A stretch of 6,324 nt of DNA. Origin: an uncultured Verrucomicrobiales bacterium. Its GTDB lineage: Bacteria; Verrucomicrobiota; Verrucomicrobiia; Verrucomicrobiales; Akkermansiaceae. Below the pieces are notes generated by a model that was not told the DNA's origin, ran no database searches, and saw only the letters and a list, made by a program, of their open reading frames with translations. How positions within the stretch are numbered: position 1 is the stretch's first letter; the number at the start of each line of letters is the position of its first letter. A program made the position numbers and the translations under genes. Of this stretch, positions 1-4,891 are shown one piece after another. The DNA is taken from NCBI GenBank assembly GCA_937952875.1, contig CALFDI010000370.1:1-6324 (forward strand), read 5' to 3'.

Positions 1-963
1 CTCCGCAAGACGTGGAAGAATAAGCTCGGGAGCTATTTCAATCTCGTCCGCACATTCAATGCGCATGACGCGGGCTTCACAGAGCGCATGCGACTGCTGA
101 ACTCGCTCGTAGAGATTGATGAGGAAAGGCAGGAGACAATCAAAAGCACACGTGAACTCCTAGAAAATGAGTGGGAGCAGAGACGTGAAGATACGGCTGA
201 GGCAATCATCGCCTTTTTAGAAAAAGCTCTCACGTTGCGAGAAAAAGCCACGCTGGAAGAGCGAGATATGGCGATAGAGCATCGTCGAGAGAGAAGAAAG
301 GTAGAGCTGGCTAAGACCTACTATGAAAAAATAGCAGTTCTCGAGAAGAAGTGTGCAGATGCACTACTGAAAATCTACCACCACACTCAGTTGAAAACTC
401 AGACGAACTCAGACAGCTACCAGGGGATCGATCTCGAGTCCTCTGAGACGTGGAGTAAATGGGGGCTCACACGCGGCCAGCTCACCACTGTTGGCGGAAT
501 TATGGGCGGTGTCGCAGGTGGCGCAGTCGATCTCAGCACGGGTGGTCTCACGCACGGGCTAGGGGCTCTCATCGGCGCTCTTAGTGGTGCTAGTGCAGCC
601 TTTTTGAAGGGAGGAGAACTCCCAGATCTGAAGGTAAACGTGCTCGGCGGGGCGAAGCTCAGTGCTGGCGAAGGCCGTTCGCTCAGCGTTGGTCCGCCAT
701 CGAGTCAGAATTTCCCTTGGGTGCTGTTAGATAGCGTTCTTTTCCACTATGCGGAAATACTAGAGCGTGCCCACGGCCGGCGAGATGAACAGATCATTGC
801 CTCACCTGATGGAGGTCAGAGCTTTTCGCGGAACTTTTCTATGGGACGACGCCGTATTCTCGCCAAATGGTTCGCGAGTTGTATGAAAGGCACTCCAGAT
901 CGCGGAATCGAGCCCGAGGTCTTTGGCGAAGTCGTTCAAGCTCTTACGGAGATCGAACAGTAA
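1..963 (+). CDS. C-terminal part of a GTPase/DUF3482-type protein (5' end outside window)
   Basis: The reading frame is open from the first base to TAA at 961-963, giving 320 visible residues, so the gene starts upstream; the ATG at 88 is internal. Visible residues 30-130 are highly charged and probably helical or coiled. A glycine-rich stretch follows at about 163-205 (GGIMGGVAGGAVDLSTGG and then GLGALIGALSG), which looks like a glycine zipper or a membrane-inserting hairpin. A conserved tail then contains NFPWVLLDSVLFHY and RAHGRRDE. This order matches what I recall of DUF3482, the region C-terminal to an Era-like GTPase domain in 'GTPase/DUF3482' proteins. The GTPase domain itself (P-loop, NKxD) would lie off the left edge and is not seen. 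The molecular role of the family is poorly known; membrane association is inferred from the glycine zipper. The gene converges on the L,D-transpeptidase gene with only 4 bases between stop codons. Family call fairly confident, function not. Confidence 0.75.
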   Translation, partial: LRKTWKNKLGSYFNLVRTFNAHDAGFTERMRLLNSLVEIDEERQETIKSTRELLENEWEQRREDTAEAIIAFLEKALTLREKATLEERDMAIEHRRERRKVELAKTYYEKIAVLEKKCADALLKIYHHTQLKTQTNSDSYQGIDLESSETWSKWGLTRGQLTTVGGIMGGVAGGAVDLSTGGLTHGLGALIGALSGASAAFLKGGELPDLKVNVLGGAKLSAGEGRSLSVGPPSSQNFPWVLLDSVLFHYAEILERAHGRRDEQIIASPDGGQSFSRNFSMGRRRILAKWFASCMKGTPDRGIEPEVFGEVVQALTEIEQ

Positions 964-993
964 TGTGTTAAGGCAGCTTCCAGGCTGTTCGAT
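952..993. terminator. Possible bidirectional terminator (9-bp inverted repeat over two convergent stop codons)
   Basis: ATCGAACAG at 952-960 is the exact inverse of CTGTTCGAT at 985-993, with a 24-base loop that holds the stop codons of both convergent genes. The position suits a shared transcription end. However, no T-tract follows on either strand and the loop is long. One 9-bp repeat at this spacing is also expected by chance in a window of this size, so the call is weak. Confidence 0.25.
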
Positions 994-1687
994 ACGCATC
1001 ATACTCCGCCTTTGGGAGTAGCACATAATGCGGTGCCTTCGATGGCTCTATCTGGCTAATCATGCGCTTTAACGCAGATTCAGACATCGTCGTGCAGCCG
1101 AAGGTCGCCTTGCTCCCGCCACCACGCCAAATGTGAAAAAAGATAGCAGACCCCGCACCTGGGACCACTTGTGGAGGGGCGTTGTGAGCGATGAATAGCT
1201 TCAGGCTGTGAGCGTGATCGCCTTGCCGCATTTGCTGTTTCTTTTCCCACTTTGTCTTAGGTTGATGGTCGAGTAGGATATGCCTGTTATAGCTGGGTGA
1301 ATTCACATCTTCTACCCACAGATCATTCGTGGTGATTTGTTTATAGAAAAGGCGCGGGCTTTTCTGGATCTGCGCAGCGTAGCCGAACGCCCCACCGATC
1401 GCGAATATTCCAGCTGGTGCACGGCGATCACCTTCGCGCTTCCTGAGCTTCGCTCCGGCTGGAGTGGTATGTGCACCGAGCCCCCAAGCGAGACCTTTTT
1501 TTCCGAGGCGACCTTTCCATGGCTGCGCTTTTAGTTGCCATGAGTTCCCAGATTTCTCGTAGAATGAAAGGGTGACGTGCGAGCTATTCCAGCCTGGTGC
1601 CACGCCGATGATGACTTGCCTGCAGGTGTCAGGCAGCTGCGCACACACACTGACGGTCGCGAGAAGGAGTAGGAGAAAGCTTTTCAT
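968..1687 (-). CDS. Secreted L,D-transpeptidase (YkuD-fold) family protein
   Basis: The 239-residue product has a signal peptide: MKSF, a leucine-rich core, and likely cleavage after VCA at residue 16. A lipoprotein signal is less likely because the residues before Cys15 do not form a good lipobox. The mature part carries signatures of the YkuD-like L,D-transpeptidase group with GKxGLAWG (62-69) and EGDRRAPAGIF (85-95). The active site is formed by HIW with His185, a GGG turn (189-191) and GCT with Cys198, the expected catalytic thiol. Family members form or edit 3-3 peptide cross-links or attach proteins in peptidoglycan outside the cytoplasmic membrane; the exact reaction here cannot be read from sequence. 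Start is ATG at 1687, 9 bases after the lspA stop, so it is probably translated from the hemW-lspA transcript. No Shine-Dalgarno is visible. The residue after GCT is not the usual Arg of classical YkuD enzymes, which is normal in this subgroup as I recall it. Confidence 0.88.
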   Translation of the reverse strand: MKSFLLLLLATVSVCAQLPDTCRQVIIGVAPGWNSSHVTLSFYEKSGNSWQLKAQPWKGRLGKKGLAWGLGAHTTPAGAKLRKREGDRRAPAGIFAIGGAFGYAAQIQKSPRLFYKQITTNDLWVEDVNSPSYNRHILLDHQPKTKWEKKQQMRQGDHAHSLKLFIAHNAPPQVVPGAGSAIFFHIWRGGGSKATFGCTTMSESALKRMISQIEPSKAPHYVLLPKAEYDAYRTAWKLP

Positions 1688-1696
1688 AATAGGGTC

Positions 1697-2263
1697 TTAG
1701 GCATTCTCAGTTTCACTCTTCTCGTCGCTTTCCTTTTCAGATGGCTGGTTAAATGAACTGAGGAAGAGGCAACAAGCAGCAACAACGATACAGGAGTCTG
1801 CTACGTTAAAAGTCGGCCAACGGTAGTTGATGAAGGGGATGGTGACATCCAGAAAGTCGACGACGTATCCCTTCATGAGGCGTTCGAAAAAAGGCGCATC
1901 TGCATATTCCGGCAGCCAGAAGCCTTGAAAGAGACGATCTGTTAGGTTTCCGACGATGCCTGAGATGAGGAGAGGAGCTGAGATCATGCCCAGCTTGCCA
2001 GGAAAGAAATCATGCTTCCATAGCGCTATGATCATGCAAAGTGCGATAGGCAGTATCAGGAGAAAGACGAGCGGTGCCCAGTTCGTGCCATTTCCCAAGC
2101 CAAACGCAACGCCCTGATTGTGAACTCGCGTAATGTTGAAAAAACCTTCGATGACGACATGTGGTTCGTGCTTCACCTTAGTCAGGACGATCCACCACTT
2201 TGTGATCTGATCGAGAACATAGAGCGGCAGTGAGATGACGAGAACGAGCTTGAGAAGAGACAT
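1697..2263 (-). CDS. lspA: Lipoprotein signal peptidase (signal peptidase II)
   Basis: This is the integral membrane aspartyl protease that removes the signal peptide from diacylglyceryl-modified prolipoproteins. All family signatures are present in the 188 residues: LDQITK with Asp18, VHNQGVAFG (48-55) with Asn49, GNLTDR with catalytic Asp109, and FNVADS with catalytic Asp156. Four hydrophobic segments are visible at about 4-28, 64-81, 91-106 and 153-170. Compared with the E. coli enzyme there are about 17 extra residues between DRL (109-111) and GYVVDF (132-137), containing FWLPEYADAPFFERL. The protein ends in an acidic tail rich in Glu and Ser (174-188) that should be cytoplasmic. The start is ATG at 2263, 40 bases after the hemW stop, with no visible Shine-Dalgarno. 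It is probably co-transcribed with hemW upstream and the transpeptidase downstream. Confidence 0.98.
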   Translation of the reverse strand: MSLLKLVLVISLPLYVLDQITKWWIVLTKVKHEPHVVIEGFFNITRVHNQGVAFGLGNGTNWAPLVFLLILPIALCMIIALWKHDFFPGKLGMISAPLLISGIVGNLTDRLFQGFWLPEYADAPFFERLMKGYVVDFLDVTIPFINYRWPTFNVADSCIVVAACCLFLSSFNQPSEKESDEKSETENA

Positions 2264-2303
2264 TTTGCTTAGGCGGGTAAGGTGTTATGCAATGCAGGCT
2301 TTG

Positions 2304-3452
2304 TCAAAGGAGATGCCCCGCGATTTCATCCACCAGTGGCTGGCCAGATTCCGTCAGCACGAGAGAGTCTCCCTGCAGAGTCGCATAGCCAGCATCTAGG
2401 ATGGCGTCTATGTCAGCACCCTTTACCAGAGCGAGGGGCAGGCCTCTTGCCGTGCGTAGGCTCATGGCGATTCGTTCGATTCGGAGGTCTTCTTCGCTTA
2501 GTTCTTCGATCTCACTCATCGCATGGCCGACGGCTTGGATTTGTGAGATATAGCGTGCTGTGTCGGGGATGTTCTTCCAGCGGCGGGCATTGATCGTAGA
2601 GACGGCAGACGGGCCTAGACCTAAATAATCATGCCCCTGCCAGTAGCCTTTGTTATGCGTGGATTCGTGGCCTTTTCGCGCGTAGTTCGATGTCTCGTAG
2701 TGGTGAAAACCCGCCCGAGTGAGCGTCTCGTGCGCGGCATGGAAGAGATCAGCATTGAGATCAGGGTCGTCTGCATACTCACCAGCCGTCAGTTTATCGA
2801 AGTAGGCTGTGTCCTCTTCGTAGGTCAGATTATACGCAGAGATATGTTCCGGCTGAAGGCTCACGGCAGTGTCTAAGTCGTGCTGCCAGTCTGCTCGGGA
2901 CTGCCCGGGAATGCTAAACATCAGGTCGATGCTGATTTCTGGAATGCCTGCTTCGCGTAGAAGGTGAACAGCTTCAGCGGCTTGCTCGGGCGAGTGCTCG
3001 CGGCCTAGCGTCTTCAGAGTGCTGGCTGTGAATGACTGGATGCCGAGCGATACCCGTGTCACGCCGAGTTCACGGAAGAGCTGAGCCTTTTTCAGCGTAA
3101 ATGTCGCTGGATTCGCCTCCATGCAGATATCCGAGGTATCTGTGAGATACTGAATACGCCGTAACCCACTCAAGAGGTAGTCGAGATGCTTAGGCGAGAG
3201 CATGGATGGCGTGCCTCCACCTAGATAAAGAGTGCTGGCAGGGGAGATGCCGTCTTTCTCCACCCAGTGAGAGGCCTCATGAATCACTGCTGAGAGGAAT
3301 GCCTGCTGATCCGTGTCACCTGGCGTATGTTTGTAAAAAGAGCAATACGGGCAGATGCGGTGGCAGAAGGGGATGTGGACGTAGACGTGCAAAGTGATGT
3401 GTTTTGGAGGTGGTAGTCTGCCGCAGACACGGCTATGGCTGGCGGCGTGCAA
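2304..3452 (-). CDS. hemW: Radical SAM heme chaperone HemW (formerly called HemN-like coproporphyrinogen oxidase)
   Basis: HemW binds heme and a [4Fe-4S] cluster and passes heme to target proteins; many genomes mislabel it as oxygen-independent coproporphyrinogen oxidase. In the 382-residue frame the radical SAM cluster motif is C30-x3-C34-x2-C37 (PFCHRICPYCSFY). It is followed by the SAM-contacting GGGTPS (78-83), EANP (112-115), GIQSF (137-141) and YETSNYA (252-258). The HNKGYW motif (266-271) is diagnostic of HemW over HemN, followed by YLGLGPSAVST. A C-terminal winged-helix-like region completes the usual length. The start is uncertain. The frame contains no ATG near the 5' end; candidates are TTG at 3452 and TTG at 3392. 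The latter gives 362 residues beginning MHVYVHIPFC. Neither has a Shine-Dalgarno. An RLPPP stretch before the core resembles the KLPP leader of E. coli HemW and mildly favours the longer form. Probably the first gene of the hemW-lspA-transpeptidase operon. Confidence 0.95.
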   Translation of the reverse strand: MHAASHSRVCGRLPPPKHITLHVYVHIPFCHRICPYCSFYKHTPGDTDQQAFLSAVIHEASHWVEKDGISPASTLYLGGGTPSMLSPKHLDYLLSGLRRIQYLTDTSDICMEANPATFTLKKAQLFRELGVTRVSLGIQSFTASTLKTLGREHSPEQAAEAVHLLREAGIPEISIDLMFSIPGQSRADWQHDLDTAVSLQPEHISAYNLTYEEDTAYFDKLTAGEYADDPDLNADLFHAAHETLTRAGFHHYETSNYARKGHESTHNKGYWQGHDYLGLGPSAVSTINARRWKNIPDTARYISQIQAVGHAMSEIEELSEEDLRIERIAMSLRTARGLPLALVKGADIDAILDAGYATLQGDSLVLTESGQPLVDEIAGHLL

Positions 3453-3464
3453 GGAGAGGCTGTG
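3451..3464 (+). promoter_or_regulatory. Ribosome binding site and GTG start of the prenyl synthase gene
   Basis: AAGGAG at 3451-3456 lies 5 bases before GTG at 3462. It is the only clear Shine-Dalgarno among the gene starts in this window. It supports GTG over the in-frame ATG at 3435, which has no ribosome site and would place nine poorly conserved-looking residues (MAGGVQGEA) before the family N-terminus. Confidence 0.65.
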
Positions 3465-4331
3465 ACACTAGATGAGATTTTGAAAGGCGTATCGCGTTCC
3501 TTTTATCTAACGCTGCGTTGGCTACCGGCAGGTATGCGAGAGCCAGTAAGCCTGGCCTACCTTCTAGCGCGGGCGAGCGATACGATAGCTGATACAGAGA
3601 CCGTCAGCGTCCAGCAGCGGGCTGATTTACTAGAAAAGTATCAATCTACACTGTCAACTGGCACCTTAGATCAATTAGAGATATCCGAGTTTAGCGCAGA
3701 AATTCCGGACCCGCGCGAAGTCCTTCTCATGCAGAGATTAGGCGATATTCAATCAGCCCTGCAGGGACTGGATACTGATCGTCAAGCTGCTATCCAGTGG
3801 GTGCTAGAGATAATTATTAAAGGTCAGACCTGGGATCTCACATTCTTCCCTCAAGGCCAGCTCACAACGGTAGAAGATGAAGCAGAACTGCTACATTACA
3901 CTTATAGCGTCGCTGGTAGCGTAGGGGAATTTTGGACAAAAGTCGGCTTTTTAGATTCTGAAAACTATGCGACACAATCTTACGATCAGATGATGACTTG
4001 GGGACGTCACTATGGCCAAGCCCTACAGCTAATCAATATCTTGCGAGATACGCAAAAAGATCGAGAGCTAGGACGCATTTACCTCAAACCCGAAGACCGC
4101 ACGAAAATGCTGCAGCAGGCGCGTGAGTGGCTAGATGAAGGTATCGCTTACTGTCGTAATCTGCCGCGTTGGCGCCTGCGCACACCCACAGTTCTGCCTG
4201 CGATCATAGGTCATCGCACGCTAGATCTGATCGAGGCTGCAGATGCAGCGGGAGAGACTCAAGCCGTTAAGGTTACCAGAAATACCGTATATAAATGTCT
4301 CGTGAAATCTGCATTTTTACGGCGAAGTTAA
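3462..4331 (+). CDS. Squalene/phytoene synthase family protein (head-to-head prenyl synthase)
   Basis: Enzymes of this family join two prenyl diphosphates head to head: two farnesyl diphosphates to presqualene diphosphate, squalene or dehydrosqualene, or two geranylgeranyl diphosphates to phytoene. From the GTG start the protein has 289 residues, the normal bacterial length. It opens with LKGVSRSFYLTLRWLP (7-22). The first magnesium-binding motif is D40-TIA-D44 in YLLARASDTIADTE, and the second is D196-TQK-D200 in LQLINILRDTQKDRELGRIYL. A conserved YSVAGSVGEFW (148-158) lies between them. The first motif (DTIAD) resembles true squalene synthases, while the second (NILRDxxxD) resembles phytoene/dehydrosqualene synthases, so the product cannot be decided. 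No HpnC, HpnE, cyclase or desaturase gene is in view to help. Starting at ATG 3435 instead would add nine residues and overlap the longest hemW form by 18 bases. The gene is divergent from hemW. Confidence 0.9.
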   Translation: MTLDEILKGVSRSFYLTLRWLPAGMREPVSLAYLLARASDTIADTETVSVQQRADLLEKYQSTLSTGTLDQLEISEFSAEIPDPREVLLMQRLGDIQSALQGLDTDRQAAIQWVLEIIIKGQTWDLTFFPQGQLTTVEDEAELLHYTYSVAGSVGEFWTKVGFLDSENYATQSYDQMMTWGRHYGQALQLINILRDTQKDRELGRIYLKPEDRTKMLQQAREWLDEGIAYCRNLPRWRLRTPTVLPAIIGHRTLDLIEAADAAGETQAVKVTRNTVYKCLVKSAFLRRS

Positions 4332-4366
4332 AACAAAACGCAAATCTGGCACGACAGCTGCAAATG

Positions 4367-4395
4367 GTAAGGACAAGTTTATTTATAAACCTTAC
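4367..4395. repeat. AT-rich imperfect inverted repeat between the prenyl synthase and SpoIIAA-like genes
   Basis: Outer arms GTAAG (4367-4371) and CTTAC (4391-4395) and inner arms GTTTAT (4377-4382) and ATAAAC (4385-4390) are complementary, with a 5-base bulge (GACAA) on the left side. No T-tract follows, so it is not a standard terminator for the prenyl synthase gene. It contains TATAAA (4384-4389), a possible -10 element about 20 bases before the next ATG, but no matching -35 is seen. An operator or a weak promoter is possible. Confidence 0.25.
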
Positions 4396-4409
4396 ACACA
4401 CGCAGACCT

Positions 4410-4823
4410 ATGCCTATCACAGTGAGATACGATAATACGACCGGGGTGACCTCGATTAATATGTCCGGAACATTGACTCGCTCTGACTATCGAAAACTCA
4501 TGCCACATCTCGAAGCAGTCGCTGACGATACAGGCCCCCTCAAACTCTGCCTCATAGCCAGTGGCTTTCAGGGCTGGTCACCTCAGTCCCTCGCTGGTGA
4601 GGCCATGACAAATCTCGGTAACACGCAGCAGATCAATCGAATCGCTATCTGTGCCCCATCAGAATGGCGTAAAACACTCGTAGAGACAGCCTCTCGCAGC
4701 TGTGGAGCCCGCTGTAGGAGCTTCCGCGTGAGTGAGCATGACATCGCCGATGAATGGCTTGTTCAGCCATTTAATTATCAGGGCGTGTCTGGCTCTACGC
4801 CGATCGAACAGCTAGCGAGCTAG
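4410..4823 (+). CDS. SpoIIAA-like (STAS-fold) small protein
   Basis: This 137-residue cytoplasmic protein has the pattern of the SpoIIAA-like family (Pfam PF11964). It shows a first beta strand with a SGTLTRSDYRKLMPHLEAV segment (19-37), then GPLKLCLIASGFQGWSP (42-58), then INRIAICAPSEWRKTL (75-90). It ends with SFRVSEHDIADEWL (104-117), which closely follows the family's usual final strand and helix. Relatives are fold homologues of anti-sigma-factor antagonists, but most lack evidence for that job, and no anti-sigma or sigma gene is adjacent. About 20 extra residues after W116 (VQPFNYQGV...) and four cysteines (47, 81, 98, 102) are individual traits. The start is ATG at 4410, with no Shine-Dalgarno but an AT-rich palindrome just upstream. 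It lies 68 bases before the next gene on the same strand and may be co-transcribed with it. The function is unknown. Confidence 0.8.
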   Translation: MPITVRYDNTTGVTSINMSGTLTRSDYRKLMPHLEAVADDTGPLKLCLIASGFQGWSPQSLAGEAMTNLGNTQQINRIAICAPSEWRKTLVETASRSCGARCRSFRVSEHDIADEWLVQPFNYQGVSGSTPIEQLAS

Positions 4824-4871
4824 GGATTCTCCTCAGACATCGCGCATTTTCCACTCGCCAGATTCCCTCCA

Positions 4872-4891
4872 GCTAATGTCTTCTCATTAGC
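4872..4891 (+). promoter_or_regulatory. Perfect hairpin directly against the start codon of the phosphatase-like gene
   Basis: GCTAATG (4872-4878) and CATTAGC (4885-4891) form a perfect 7-bp stem with the loop TCTTCT, and the stem ends one base before ATG at 4892. In mRNA it would occupy the place where the ribosome normally binds; no Shine-Dalgarno is visible. It could act on translation start, but 7-bp hairpins of this size are expected a few times by chance in 6 kb, so only the position makes it notable. Confidence 0.35.

Noticed and set aside
968..1687. Transpeptidase-like protein as a lipoprotein (Cys15)
   Set aside because: The residues before Cys15 (VSV) do not make a normal lipobox, whereas V-C-A before Gln17 is a good ordinary cleavage site.
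1696..2274. GCCTAAG (minus strand) shortly before the starts of both lspA and the transpeptidase gene
   Set aside because: The copy before the transpeptidase gene is the last codon and stop of lspA, spacing to the start differs (4 and 8 bases), and the other genes lack it. Probably chance.
2282..2593. Open plus-strand frame opposite hemW (103 codons)
   Set aside because: It lies wholly antisense to the conserved end of hemW, shows no family resemblance and has no ribosome site; it is a shadow frame. The same applies to the other frames inside hemW and the phosphatase-like gene.
3416..3428. GTCTG CCG CAGAC palindrome as a firm operator site
   Set aside because: Arms of 5 bases are too short to stand out, and the site may be coding if hemW starts at 3452. 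Kept only as a note in the divergent-region finding.
4332..4409. Terminator for the prenyl synthase gene
   Set aside because: The only stem-loop here is AT-rich, bulged and not followed by a T-run.
4410..4823. Anti-sigma-factor antagonist role for the SpoIIAA-like protein
   Set aside because: The fold resemblance alone does not show it; no partner kinase, anti-sigma or sigma gene is nearby.
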